Positions 23,293 to 31,804 of a stretch of DNA of 64,000 nucleotides are shown here, one piece after another (the stretch's first letter is position 1; every line of letters begins with the position of its first letter). Both the position numbers and the translations under genes were made by a program. The stretch covers positions 1-64,000 of the IMG/VR virus record IMGVR_UViG_3300027987_000368. One strand, written 5' to 3'. Under the pieces are notes generated by a model, which worked only from the letters and a program-made list of their open reading frames with translations, searched no databases and had not been told where the DNA came from. The DNA comes from a virus.

Positions 23293-25130
23293 CGCGCAAT
23301 CTCGTCGTGATCCTGGACCCAGACACCCGCCGATGACAAGGTGAAGCTCTCCTCGGCGCCGAGGTCGAGCAAGCCGAGGATCACCCCGCCGATCGCCTGC
23401 GCGGCCTGAACAGGGACCGCGTTGCCGACGTGCTCGCGGACCAGCGAGTCGGGCCCCTCGAGCTGCACGAACTGCCCTCGAGGATCCCAGAGCTGGATCT
23501 CGGTCGGGTCCCCGGGGATGTGCCAGATCGGGCAGCCCTGCAGGCGCATGAGCTCCGCCGTGGTCATCGGCCTGTGGACTGTGCCGTCGGGCGCCCGGAT
23601 CACCATGTGGGTCGGGCGCCCGCCCTTGGCGAATTTGGCGCGGGGACCGACCAGCCAGAACTCGCCGGCAGTCCAGGCGTCGCGATCCCCCGTCCACTCC
23701 TGGCCTGCGACGAGCTCGTGGTCCGGGACAAACAGCTCGCGCGGATCGGCGACGGCGCTGGGGGGCTGCCTCACCGAGTGATTTCCGCGCACCGTAGAAC
23801 TCGGCGCGGCTGGGTCTTGGACACCGTAGCTCCCGCGCCTTGGCCCGTTGTCGAGCCTCGGATCGGCGACGCTGCTCGGGCTGTTCTCGACCTTCTGGTG
23901 GCCGATGACCGCGGTCTTGTAGGGCAGCGCGGGGTCGCTGACGCCGATCGAGTCCTCGCGGCGGTGGCAATGGCTGCGCGGATCGGCGACGGCGCTGGCG
24001 CTGTTGTGGATGTCCGCCGTGCCGATGATCGTCTTGCTGGGACCAGCGTCATCCAAGACACCCATCGTGCCCGCGCGCGGCGAGCAGTCGATCCGAGGGT
24101 CGTTGACGCTCGCCCAGGTGTTGCGCACCGAGCCCTCGGCGACGACCGCGTGACTTGGGCTACTGCTGTCGTTGACGCCGTAGCCGCCGTTCTGGCGAGC
24201 AGCTCGAGCTGCAAGGCGCGGATCGTCGACGCTAGCCCAGCTGTGAGAGCCAGCGCGCGCGGCCGCGACGATCGTGTGGCTTGGCCCCTCGCTCGAGCAG
24301 ACGCCGTAGAGCCCAGCCTGCCGACCTCGAGCATCGCCACCGCAGCGGGGCTCGACGTCGAGCCCCACATGCACCCGCCCTGGTATCGCGCGCCAGTCGT
24401 ATCCGGCCGGGATCGTGGCGAGCCGCAGCCAGTTGATTGGCGCCAGCTGTGGCAGCCGATGATGTGGTCCGCCGGCGGTCGAGCCCGGCACCGGCACCGG
24501 CAGCTCCCACAGCACCGAGGCCATCGAGCGCAGGCCCAGACCTGGCGGCATGAGCAGGTGGCTAGGCGCCGAGCTGCGCAGCCGCGCCATCAGCAGCACC
24601 CGCTCCCGCTTTTGTGCGAGCCCGCCGATCTTCCCGCAGTCGTGGACCCGAAGATCGACCTCGTAGCCGGCCTTGCGCAGCAGCACCTTCATCTGCTCGA
24701 GCAGATCGGCTCCACGCGTCAGCATCCTCGGGACGTTCTCCAGCGCGATGATCTTCGGCTTGCGATCCCACGTCTCGATCGCTAGGTCGACGGCTCGAAG
24801 GGCCAGGCGATTGAGCGCCTGGTAGTGCTCGGTCTTGCTCGACTTCTCTGGAAGGCAACCTGAGAACGCTTTGCATGGGGGCGAGCCAACGACGAAGTCA
24901 GGCACGCCGTCGCATCGCTCGCGCAGCTGCTCAACCGTGACCGCGCCAAGGTCGAGCACCTGCGCGCGCGCGCCCGTGAGCAGTTCGAAGTCCTTGCACG
25001 CGACCGGGTCGAGGTCGAACGCACCGATCGAGCGGAAGCGCGAGCCGTCTGCTCCACGCGCCCGCAAGATGCCCAGCGTCTTGAATCCCGAACCCGAGAA
25101 GAGCGTGACGACGTTGTAGACGCGAGGCAT
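23289..25130 (-). CDS. DNA (cytosine-5) methyltransferase with repeated central domain
   Basis: The C5-methyltransferase motifs are in order in this 613-residue protein: LFSGSGFKTLG (I, residues 10-20), VGSPPCKAFSG (IV, catalytic C86), ENVPRML (VI, 131-137), AQKRERVLLMA (VIII, 172-182) and REHVGNAVP (X, 565-573). It transfers methyl groups to cytosine in phage DNA, probably against host restriction. Between motifs VIII and X, where the target-recognition region lies, residues 263-464 are five repeats of about 40 residues (GV-x-D...PS-x-TV...SVADPR). That makes the protein longer than a simple phage C5 enzyme. It is the first gene of its local operon. Confidence 0.93.
   Translation of the reverse strand: MPRVYNVVTLFSGSGFKTLGILRARGADGSRFRSIGAFDLDPVACKDFELLTGARAQVLDLGAVTVEQLRERCDGVPDFVVGSPPCKAFSGCLPEKSSKTEHYQALNRLALRAVDLAIETWDRKPKIIALENVPRMLTRGADLLEQMKVLLRKAGYEVDLRVHDCGKIGGLAQKRERVLLMARLRSSAPSHLLMPPGLGLRSMASVLWELPVPVPGSTAGGPHHRLPQLAPINWLRLATIPAGYDWRAIPGRVHVGLDVEPRCGGDARGRQAGLYGVCSSEGPSHTIVAAARAGSHSWASVDDPRLAARAARQNGGYGVNDSSSPSHAVVAEGSVRNTWASVNDPRIDCSPRAGTMGVLDDAGPSKTIIGTADIHNSASAVADPRSHCHRREDSIGVSDPALPYKTAVIGHQKVENSPSSVADPRLDNGPRRGSYGVQDPAAPSSTVRGNHSVRQPPSAVADPRELFVPDHELVAGQEWTGDRDAWTAGEFWLVGPRAKFAKGGRPTHMVIRAPDGTVHRPMTTAELMRLQGCPIWHIPGDPTEIQLWDPRGQFVQLEGPDSLVREHVGNAVPVQAAQAIGGVILGLLDLGAEESFTLSSAGVWVQDHDEIAR
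23739..24344 (-). repeat. Five 40-residue repeats within the C5 methyltransferase gene
   Basis: Each unit ends in a DPR triplet (residues 303-305, 344-346, 383-385, 423-425 and 462-464) and contains GV plus a PS-x-TV-like segment. The units are diverged at the DNA level, so this is an old protein repeat and not a recent tandem duplication. Confidence 0.85.
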
Positions 25131-25163
25131 TGCGAGCCCTACCAGCGATGGGCTCGGTCATTC

Positions 25164-25598
25164 CTAGGCCAGCCCCATCTTAGCCCAGAGCCGCTGACGC
25201 TGAGCCTCGATCTCCTCTTCGCTCTCCGGATCTTCGAAGGGGACCAGCGAAAACCGGGCCGGCTCGGTCACGAAGACATCGCCCGCGAACGTGATGATCT
25301 CACCGCTGACCGAGGCCGATCGATGGATCGAGACATCGGCTGGAGCGCTGGCAATCGGATCACAGTCGACATCGACCACGCATATGGTGTCGTCCCAGGC
25401 TGGGTCTCGAGGTGGTTGCTGCTGCTCGAGTTCACGCAAACGCGCGAACCTGAACTCGTCGAGCTTGAGTTGCCCGAGCAATGCCAGTTTGTTGTAGCCG
25501 ATGTCCAGCAAGCCGATCGGCCCCTCTGGATGGTTGAAGAACCTCCCCGCCCTGCGCAGCTCCATGAGCTCGAGGCGCTCGGTTGGGCTCATCTTCAT
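25164..25598 (-). CDS. Hypothetical protein
   Basis: The ATG at 25598 overlaps the upstream stop as ATGA, giving 144 residues. The first 70 residues form helices (SPTERLELMELRRAG, LRELEQQQ); the later part is beta-rich and acidic. No motif is recognised. It lies 33 bp upstream of the C5 methyltransferase gene and is likely co-transcribed. Confidence 0.5.
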   Translation of the reverse strand: MKMSPTERLELMELRRAGRFFNHPEGPIGLLDIGYNKLALLGQLKLDEFRFARLRELEQQQPPRDPAWDDTICVVDVDCDPIASAPADVSIHRSASVSGEIITFAGDVFVTEPARFSLVPFEDPESEEEIEAQRQRLWAKMGLA

Positions 25599-25915
25599 TG
25601 GACATCTTCGCCTGGCTCGGTTCGCACCTTCGAGCATGTCCTGCACACGCGCCGCGTGAAGTCCATCTCGAACTCGATGCCTGGAAGGTACGGGCGAGTC
25701 CATGCTTGGCTCCCGCAGCTCTCACATAGGTCGAGGCGCCGTTCGGGCGGGAGCATCTTGTTGAGCACATGCAACTCGAGCACGAGATGCTGAGCTAGCA
25801 GGATGGCCATCGCCCCCATACCGGGGTCAACGGCGACGGTTTCGCCCTCGCAGAACACAGAATGCGCCGCCTCCTTGGCCGCTTCGAAGTTGAATCCCTC
25901 GGGTCGTGAGAGCAT
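25595..25915 (-). CDS. Hypothetical zinc-motif protein
   Basis: The 106-residue protein has an N-terminal helical part (EGETVAVDPGMGAMAILLAQ) and a C-terminal Cys4 pair, LCESCGSQAW and RVCRTCSKVR, forming a likely zinc ribbon. It is divergent from the plus-strand N6 methyltransferase across 97 bp. The family is unknown. Confidence 0.55.
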   Translation of the reverse strand: MLSRPEGFNFEAAKEAAHSVFCEGETVAVDPGMGAMAILLAQHLVLELHVLNKMLPPERRLDLCESCGSQAWTRPYLPGIEFEMDFTRRVCRTCSKVRTEPGEDVQ

Positions 25916-26011
25916 GGGCTGGCCTACCGCGGAGATCCTGGCGAGATTCCAGCATGCTCGCAGCCCAGGCTTGAGCGTGGAACAACCTCAAGCTCGGCCG
26001 GTTCGGCGGGC

Positions 26012-26815
26012 ATGGCAAATTCAGTCAACGTGCCCCCAGCTGTCCGCGACGTCCTTTCGCGCGCGACTATCACCAGCGACCGCGTCGTGCTCCCGCCCGA
26101 GCAGCTCGAGCGCAAGCTCTACGAGCAGGTCAACAAGGTGCTCGCAGCTGCGGGCGGGAAGTGGAACCGCAAGGCCGCGGCCCACCTGTTCAAACACGAC
26201 CCACGCAAGGCGCTCGGGCTCGCGGTCGACAGCGGGACGATCGTCAACACGAAGAACGTGCTGCAGGCGTTCTACACCCCGCTCGAACTCGCTGACCTGC
26301 TCGTCGAGAAGGTCGACCTACAGCCTGGCGAACGCGTGCTTGAGCCGTCGTGTGGCGGTGGTGCGCTGATTGCCGCCGTGCTCCGCCGCCAACCAGCGGC
26401 GATCGTCCACGCGATCGATATCGAAGAAGCGGCGATCTTCGAATCAGCTGCTCTTGTCAGCAGCTATCAGCAGGCCGGAATCGTACCTTCAGGCCTTCAG
26501 GTGAAGCTCGTCACCGTCGACTTCCTCGAGGTCGAGCCCAGCCCAATCTACGACGTCGTCGTGATGAATCCGCCCTTCACCAAGGACCAAGACATCGCGC
26601 ACGTCCGGCACGCGTGGGCGTTTTTGCGTCCTGGCGGTCGCCTGGTGAGCGTCATGTCGAAGGGCTGGACTTGGCCTGGCGGCAGCAAGAAGCGACAGGA
26701 CTGGGCTCGCTTCGTCGGGGCCCAGCGCGGCGAGGTCGAGACCGTCGATGCGGGCGCGTTCAAGGCGAGCGGCACCATGGTCGAGACCGTCATCGTGCTG
26801 CTGCGAAAGCCCTAG
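26012..26815 (+). CDS. DNA N6-adenine methyltransferase
   Basis: The 267-residue protein shows SAM motif I as RVLEPSCGGGALI (108-120), acidic motif II at HAIDIEE, and catalytic NPPFTKDQD (186-194). This order matches gamma-type N6-adenine methylases of phages. The N-terminal 90 residues (LEPKLYEQVNKVL-like, GGKWNRKAAAHLFKHDP) are typical of phage members and may hold specificity. It should protect phage DNA from restriction. The 3' end overlaps the convergent 26812 gene by four bases. Confidence 0.9.
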   Translation: MANSVNVPPAVRDVLSRATITSDRVVLPPEQLERKLYEQVNKVLAAAGGKWNRKAAAHLFKHDPRKALGLAVDSGTIVNTKNVLQAFYTPLELADLLVEKVDLQPGERVLEPSCGGGALIAAVLRRQPAAIVHAIDIEEAAIFESAALVSSYQQAGIVPSGLQVKLVTVDFLEVEPSPIYDVVVMNPPFTKDQDIAHVRHAWAFLRPGGRLVSVMSKGWTWPGGSKKRQDWARFVGAQRGEVETVDAGAFKASGTMVETVIVLLRKP

Positions 26816-27312
26816 ACCTCGGGCAACGCGATCGTGGCATCGACGATCAGGTCGCCGCCGTCCCACCGGACCGGGCGCAGCTCAGGATGCGCCCGCCATA
26901 GGTCGGCGAGCGACGGGTAGCGCAGCCCGAAGCCGGCCTCTTGCTTGACCGGGTCGAGCAGCCACGCCTCGCCGTCGGTGACGCGGACCAGCGCTTCGCC
27001 GTACAGAATCCGCCGGCCGTGAAGCACCGCGTCGAGGCGGCTCTTCGCGTCGCGTTCCTCCGAGTATGCATGCCGAGCTCGGACCTCGGCCTCGGACTGC
27101 AGCGCGCGCGCTTGGCCGATCGCCGTCGTCGCATCGGGCAGAACCTCGGCGATCGCATCGGCGACGACGTTGGCGCGGTCGATGTCGTGGCAGTCGACCA
27201 GGACGCTTGGCCCTGGACTTCCGCCGCCATCATTCACGTAGACCAGCGCAGGTCGATGGCGCTGCCCCTTGACATTCTCCGCGCGTCGGTGGCTATCGAT
27301 GGTCAGCATCAC
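26812..27312 (-). CDS. Hypothetical protein
   Basis: The 166-residue mixed alpha/beta protein starts at ATG 27312 (overlapping the upstream stop), with a second ATG immediately after. A strand-rich opening (PALVYVNDGGG) is followed by a helix with RARHAYSEERDAKSRLD. There is no motif I recognise. Confidence 0.5.
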   Translation of the reverse strand: MMLTIDSHRRAENVKGQRHRPALVYVNDGGGSPGPSVLVDCHDIDRANVVADAIAEVLPDATTAIGQARALQSEAEVRARHAYSEERDAKSRLDAVLHGRRILYGEALVRVTDGEAWLLDPVKQEAGFGLRYPSLADLWRAHPELRPVRWDGGDLIVDATIALPEV

Positions 27313-27749
27313 TGCCCCAGCACCTTTCGAAGCGCGACCGACATCCCCTCGGCGCGCGCTCGTTTCGTCGCGGCGAGATCCACCTGTTCTCGTTCCTCAA
27401 GTTCATCGGCGAGAGCGTGAAGTTCGGCATGGCGTTTCACGATCCAGTCAACCGCGGCTTGGTCGAGCGCAGGCATCGAAGGTTGCTCTGCATCCTCGAT
27501 GACCTCGATGACGACGTCGTCGGTATACTGGCGGTAGCACTTGCCGGCCTCCATCCTCTCATCCAGAACCTTGAGGGGACCAACGTGCGGCGCCCAGCAG
27601 ATGCCGTTCTCATCGTAACCGAGCAAGATTCCGTCAGCCTTCATGATGAAGTGGTTCGGGATGGCTCGATGACCAAGCCGGACCTGGCGACCCTCCCACT
27701 GCATGGCCTCGCGTTTGTCGTGGATCGTGACGATCATGCCCGCCTGCAC
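27309..27749 (-). CDS. Hypothetical protein
   Basis: The 146-residue protein has a beta-rich first half (MIVTIHDKREAM, VRLGHRAIPNHF) and a helical C-terminal half rich in Ala, Glu and Arg, possibly a coiled coil. It lies 24 bases after the Dam-like methylase stop and is coupled to the next gene. No function is suggested. Confidence 0.5.
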   Translation of the reverse strand: MQAGMIVTIHDKREAMQWEGRQVRLGHRAIPNHFIMKADGILLGYDENGICWAPHVGPLKVLDERMEAGKCYRQYTDDVVIEVIEDAEQPSMPALDQAAVDWIVKRHAELHALADELEEREQVDLAATKRARAEGMSVALRKVLGQ

Positions 27750-27773
27750 ATCGGCTGCGGCGGGTGCATTCCA

Positions 27774-28868
27774 TCATGAGCATCCAGCGAAGAGCGGGCC
27801 GTCGCCACCGTCGTCGAGCGCGAGGCAATGCGGCGACGCCCAGATCGTCTCGCCGTCCTTGCGCCACACGTGCTTCGACCAGCCGTGCTTGAGCAGTTCG
27901 TCGTGCTCGTTTCCCTTGCCCGCGAGGGTGATGCGCAGCAGCGGGTTGGCGCCGTGCTCGAGCGCCCAGGCCCTGACCTCGGCGCTGATCGCCGGGTCGT
28001 CGACGCGGTAGAGCCTCGAGCTGCGCAGGCTGTGGCAGTAGGGCGGGTCCAGGCTGACGCCGGTCAGGCCGTGGCTCGTCGTCACCGACACGGTCAGGAC
28101 CCGCCGCCAGTCGCCGCAGATGATCCTGGCCCAGCGGAGCCGCTGCGCGAGCTCGACGAACCAGACGACGAGGGCCTCGCGGTGGGTCCCGCTGTGGATC
28201 CCGTTGCCGTGGGCCGGGTGCCCGGTGTAGCTGCCCGAGATCATGGGCATCTGGCGCGGCGTGACGCCGTGGCCAGCGTGGCTCAGCTGCGGCCGGGTCC
28301 GGTGGGTTGCAGCGCCTCCGCGGCCGGCAACGCCGAGCCCATAGTGGGGACGCTGACCCTGACCTCCGACCCGCGGGATCTTCCGCGTCGTGCGCCTGAC
28401 GACGCCTCGACCTTGGTGCGGCCGGTTGCCCTGACCGCCGAGCGCCGGCCGCTTGCGGCTGGGCTCCCGGCACCAGCCCGAGCCCAGCCACGCCGAGGCG
28501 CCCCAGATCCACCACGCCGCGAGTTCGATGTCGCAGGCCTTGGGGTCGCTGCGCAGCAGGTCCGGCAGCTCATGCGCCCGTGCGACGAGCAGGTCGTGCG
28601 CTGCATGGAGGGTGACCTCGTGCACGGGATGATCGCAGAGCTCCGCGGTATCCTCGGGCGAGTAGGTGATCGCGCGCCAGACGTTGACGATCAGCCCGTC
28701 TGCGTCGTTGATCGTCTCGACCTTCGCGGGGGCGGACCGGCCGAGTAGCTCGCCGAGCATGCCCGCGAAGGGGATCACGAGGTTGTTGATCGGCCCCATG
28801 AGCTGCTCGATCAGCGGGGCCGCCTGCAGCTTGGATCCGTAGTACGGGGCCGGGGCGCGGAGTGTCAA
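27774..28868 (-). CDS. D12-class (Dam-like) DNA adenine methyltransferase
   Basis: A TTG start at 28868 overlaps the upstream stop as TTGA and gives 364 residues. APYYGSK (6-12) is the first motif, NDADGLIVNVWRAI (54-67) the second and SLDPPYC (272-278) the catalytic DPPY, all as in D12-class methylases that modify adenine, often in GATC. An insert at about 133-200 is basic and Gly-rich and repeats GGQG-x-RPH twice; it interrupts the target-recognition part. This insert is unusual and may alter specificity. Confidence 0.9.
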   Translation of the reverse strand: MTLRAPAPYYGSKLQAAPLIEQLMGPINNLVIPFAGMLGELLGRSAPAKVETINDADGLIVNVWRAITYSPEDTAELCDHPVHEVTLHAAHDLLVARAHELPDLLRSDPKACDIELAAWWIWGASAWLGSGWCREPSRKRPALGGQGNRPHQGRGVVRRTTRKIPRVGGQGQRPHYGLGVAGRGGAATHRTRPQLSHAGHGVTPRQMPMISGSYTGHPAHGNGIHSGTHREALVVWFVELAQRLRWARIICGDWRRVLTVSVTTSHGLTGVSLDPPYCHSLRSSRLYRVDDPAISAEVRAWALEHGANPLLRITLAGKGNEHDELLKHGWSKHVWRKDGETIWASPHCLALDDGGDGPLFAGCS

Positions 28869-29056
28869 AACGGTGGGTCCTCCCACACGCGACCACGGCA
28901 ATCGGTGAACCTTCCATTGCCAATGGCTCGCCGCGTGGAGTGAGCCAGGCGGCAAGTGGGGCACCCGCAGCCGCAGCCAAGTCGAGCAAGCCGTTGCTCG
29001 GTTGCCGTCTTTCGGTCCGCCTCCGACTTGGTCATTTTATCCGCCTCCGACTTCAT
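28865..29056 (-). CDS. Small charged Cys-motif protein
   Basis: The ATG at 29056 overlaps the HNH gene stop, giving 63 residues. The start repeats KSEAD (MKSEADKMTKSEADRKTATE); it continues with RLGCGCGCPTC and DCRGRVW. Short Cys spacing suggests zinc binding. Coupled by TTGA to the Dam-like methylase. Confidence 0.5.
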   Translation of the reverse strand: MKSEADKMTKSEADRKTATEQRLARLGCGCGCPTCRLAHSTRRAIGNGRFTDCRGRVWEDPPF

Positions 29057-29385
29057 GGCTGCGCCTCGAGTTCGAGCTCGGCTTGCCTGTCGGTTTCCAC
29101 GGCCGCGCGCGCCATCGCGTCGTCGTCGAGCCCGAGCTGATCGAGGTAGCTCGCGCGCCCATGGTGCCAGGCTGCGTGACAGCCGGTGCTCATCGGGACG
29201 ATGTCCGCCGCGCGCCCGCCCGCGCCGCGGCTGACGATGTGGCTCGGCTCCGACCAGCCGCCCGTGCACTCGGGGTGCTTGCCGGCGCAGACGCAGGGCA
29301 TCGCGTTGATGACCAAGATGCGCTCGCGCGAGCCGAAGTCGCGCAGTCGTCGGGCTTGCTGTCGCGGCGCGTTGGGTCGGATCAT
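29053..29385 (-). CDS. HNH-like nuclease (DUF968-type)
   Basis: The 110-residue protein has PCVCAGKHPECTGGW, then EPSHIVSRGAGGRAADIVP and CHAAWHHG: a zinc-binding Cys region, the catalytic His in SHI, and the N/H part in STGCHAAWH. This matches phage HNH proteins of the DUF968 type, associated with recombination and Holliday-junction processing. It belongs to an ATGA-coupled operon with small Cys proteins. Confidence 0.8.
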   Translation of the reverse strand: MIRPNAPRQQARRLRDFGSRERILVINAMPCVCAGKHPECTGGWSEPSHIVSRGAGGRAADIVPMSTGCHAAWHHGRASYLDQLGLDDDAMARAAVETDRQAELELEAQP

Positions 29386-29513
29386 CCCATCCTCCGCGTG
29401 TAGGGCTTGGACGCTGGGCGGCGGCTTGGTGGATCTTCGTACTTCGCGTACTCCGCCAACAGCATCCCGATCTCATCGCAGCCGGGTGGAGGACGAAGGC
29501 GATTGAGGTTCAC
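29382..29513 (-). CDS. 43-residue hypothetical protein
   Basis: A GTG at 29513 overlapping the upstream TGA gives a 43-residue basic, Pro-rich peptide (MNLNRLRPPPGCDEIGMLLA onward). It is coupled to the HNH gene by ATGA. No motif is seen. Confidence 0.4.
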   Translation of the reverse strand: MNLNRLRPPPGCDEIGMLLAEYAKYEDPPSRRPASKPYTRRMG

Positions 29514-29803
29514 GGCCTCACCTCGCTCGGATCGCCGCGCTTCCACGCCGCCGCACACTTGTCGCAGACGCACCGCACGGTGTTGGCATCGCACCACGCG
29601 AGCGCATCGTAGCGATCTTGATCGTGGGTGCCGGCGTGCTGCTGGCGGAACACGTGAGTGCCCGCCGAGATCATCGCTCGACCAGACTCGACCAGCTCGG
29701 CGCGCAGGCGCTTCACCTCGCGCGCGAGCACCTGCTCGCCAGCGCTGACTGGCGCGCGCACCAGGATGTCCAGCGTCGAGCCGGCGGACGCCTCGCTGCT
29801 CAT
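29510..29803 (-). CDS. Hypothetical protein with Cys pair
   Basis: The ATG at 29803 (MSSEASAGS) overlaps the upstream stop, giving 97 residues. A helical part (EQVLAREVKRLRAELVESG) is followed by CDANTVRCVCDKCAAAWKRG, a small zinc-ribbon-like region similar to the 22336 product. Confidence 0.5.
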   Translation of the reverse strand: MSSEASAGSTLDILVRAPVSAGEQVLAREVKRLRAELVESGRAMISAGTHVFRQQHAGTHDQDRYDALAWCDANTVRCVCDKCAAAWKRGDPSEVRP

Positions 29804-30303
29804 GACCGCGCCGCCATCCCGGCGAGGATCACCCACTGGTCGATGCCCGTGGCGTCGTGGGCAAACTCGATCAACTTGGCGACGCTCCACGCGTCGTCGG
29901 TATCGGTGGAGACGAACGCCATCTCTTCGTCGCCCTCAGCCACCCAGGCCGTGTAGTCGTCCCCCGATCGTGACGTCAGGTTTGAGTCGGGCATCCCCGC
30001 TCGCTCGCGCATCCAGGCGAGCGCGCCTTGAGCGGTCACGCCCGCCTCGCGCACCTCGGCGCCGCCCGGCATCACGCGGGACTTCCAGCGCCGGATCTCC
30101 GCCTTCGCCTCCGCGAGCTGCTTCTCCGCCGCACCGATCTCGCTGGCTCGGTCGAGGCGCGCCTCCGATGCCGCCCGTTGGAGTGCGAGGATGCATTCAC
30201 GCGGATCGAAGTGCTCTTGCACCTTCGCTTCGCTGGTCCCGGGCGCTGATCGCCAGACCCGTTCACCATCGAGAATCAAACACTGGCAGCGACCGCACAA
30301 CAT
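29800..30303 (-). CDS. Hypothetical coiled-coil protein with N-terminal Cys motif
   Basis: The ATG at 30303 (MLCGRCQCLILDGE) gives 167 residues. It has CGRCQC at the start, a coiled-coil helix (about 45-80) and an alpha/beta C-terminal domain with SRSGDDYTAWVAEGD. It is the first gene of this local operon. The family is not recognised. Confidence 0.5.
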   Translation of the reverse strand: MLCGRCQCLILDGERVWRSAPGTSEAKVQEHFDPRECILALQRAASEARLDRASEIGAAEKQLAEAKAEIRRWKSRVMPGGAEVREAGVTAQGALAWMRERAGMPDSNLTSRSGDDYTAWVAEGDEEMAFVSTDTDDAWSVAKLIEFAHDATGIDQWVILAGMAARS

Positions 30304-30408
30304 CAGTCCGCCTCCGCAAGCTTGGTCAGCATGCCATCGGCGACCGAGCACCAAGCTGTGTCATTCCATGGCCGCCGCGAACAGCTCACGCGGCGATCCG
30401 TGCGGGGC

Positions 30409-31254
30409 TCAGAGCATACGCTCGAGGCGGAACTGCATCATAAATTGTACGTCGATGTTGTTGGACCCGACCTTGACGATCCCTTGCACGTCGGTTCGCT
30501 CAACGATCCTCGTCACGGCCGCGTCCGAATCGAACAGCGCGGTGGTGTTCTCGACCGAGCTGACAGGCAAGATGGACCACGCCGTCCCAAGCCCAAAGTT
30601 TGTGCCGATAAAGGCTGTGCCTCGGCCGAGTGCAGATCCGAACGGCGCGTAGGTGAGCTTCGCAGCATGCCCACGTGGACAGTGGAACGAGGCCGATCGC
30701 GAGCGCCCTGCCCCGATCGGGATCCGATCGAATACCTTCCCACCGCCATCGCGGACGTCGACGTTCCCCAGATTGTTCGTGCTAGGCGCATCTTCGGTCG
30801 CGCCAAGCGAGGTCACGACTGACGCATCTTGGACACGAAACACCGATGCTGGAACCGACGAACCGCTCGGTGGGGTCGGTGGGGTCGGTGGCCTGTTTGC
30901 CCGGCCAAGAATTCCGTCGGTCGGCTTGTAGGTCACGGCCACGTTGGACAGCCCATTCATGACAAGCAGGTCGGAATTACGCCAATCTCCTAGTTCATCG
31001 ATGAACGTGACCAATACGAGCTGAGCACCGCTGACTCCGAACGTGTCGCCTGCGCTCGAGGAGACGACGAACATTGGCTTGGGAGCGAGAGGCAAGGGAC
31101 GTTTGGTAGCGACTCCGGCCCACACATCAGCGGTGGTGTTGTTCGGGATGGCGAGGCGTTCGCCAAACGCCGGATGCGATCCCTCGTTGCGAGCCAGGCT
31201 CGTCCTCAGAGTATCGATCTGAGGTGGGCTCAGGAGTCCGCCTGACGGGATCAT
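30409..31254 (-). CDS. Hypothetical phage structural protein (tail/fibre-like)
   Basis: The ATG at 31254 overlaps the upstream stop, giving 281 residues. The chain is beta-rich with many Val, Thr, Ser and Gly residues, and a Pro-rich linker (RPPTPPTPPSGSS) at about 120-132 divides it into two parts. This composition fits a virion appendage or host-surface protein, but no family is recognised. It lies 12 kb from the main tail operon, next to a remnant of a tail gene. Confidence 0.5.
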   Translation of the reverse strand: MIPSGGLLSPPQIDTLRTSLARNEGSHPAFGERLAIPNNTTADVWAGVATKRPLPLAPKPMFVVSSSAGDTFGVSGAQLVLVTFIDELGDWRNSDLLVMNGLSNVAVTYKPTDGILGRANRPPTPPTPPSGSSVPASVFRVQDASVVTSLGATEDAPSTNNLGNVDVRDGGGKVFDRIPIGAGRSRSASFHCPRGHAAKLTYAPFGSALGRGTAFIGTNFGLGTAWSILPVSSVENTTALFDSDAAVTRIVERTDVQGIVKVGSNNIDVQFMMQFRLERML

Positions 31255-31664
31255 AGCAGCCGAGCTCCCGACAAGATGTACACCCAGAGCGCAGGCAGCA
31301 CGCCGACGTTGGCGAGATTTTCGATGTTCAGCCACGCTGTAGACCCGGGGGTGAGGCCTTGAGCGGTCACCGAGATCCTGGCGCTGAGGCTCACGCTCAC
31401 CCTCTCCTCGATGTCCAGCCCCCGGACGATAGCGCCGTCGATCTCGGTGGCGACCCACGCGTTGATGGCCAGCGATCCGACGTCTTGGCCCGCCGCGTCC
31501 ACCTGGGTCCCAGCCTTGCCGACGAAGGCGAACGAGACTTCCGGCCTCAAGATTCGCATCGGTCGAACCGTGTCGGGGATCGGATTCGCTGGGTCGGTCC
31601 AGTTCTGATCGCGAACGAACCCCGTGGTGAGGTTGATCCGGCGAATGAGCGTCGAACTCGCCAT
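31251..31664 (-). CDS. Hypothetical beta-rich protein
   Basis: The 137-residue protein is strand-rich, with regular Val/Ile/Thr spacing and one predicted domain (SVSLSARISVTAQGLTPGS). It is coupled to the 30409-31254 gene and probably belongs to the same virion or host-contact module. Confidence 0.5.
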   Translation of the reverse strand: MASSTLIRRINLTTGFVRDQNWTDPANPIPDTVRPMRILRPEVSFAFVGKAGTQVDAAGQDVGSLAINAWVATEIDGAIVRGLDIEERVSVSLSARISVTAQGLTPGSTAWLNIENLANVGVLPALWVYILSGARLL

Positions 31665-31685
31665 GAGCCCACTCTAGCAGACCAG

Positions 31686-31798
31686 TCACATGAACTCGCA
31701 AAAGCGAGCCAGCGAGCCAGCAGCTGGCTATTGATGAGTTTCCTGAGCCGCTGGTCGCGCGCGGCGCCCTGCGACGCCGCGGTGACAACGAAGCTCAA
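31686..31798 (-). pseudogene. Remnant of a gp48-like tail gene C-terminus
   Basis: On the minus strand the peptide LSFVVTAASQGAARDQRLRK followed by LINSQLLA closely matches the end of the gp48-like protein at 43499-44089 (MQVTATSLGAAQDQALQDLI, NGQLQA). A short tandem repeat of GCTGGCTC at about 31714-31729 shifts the frame; without it the frame would end at 31686. The rest of the gene is missing. It indicates a partial duplication or a recombination scar from a second tail module. Confidence 0.5.
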
Positions 31799-31804
31799 CG
31801 TGGG

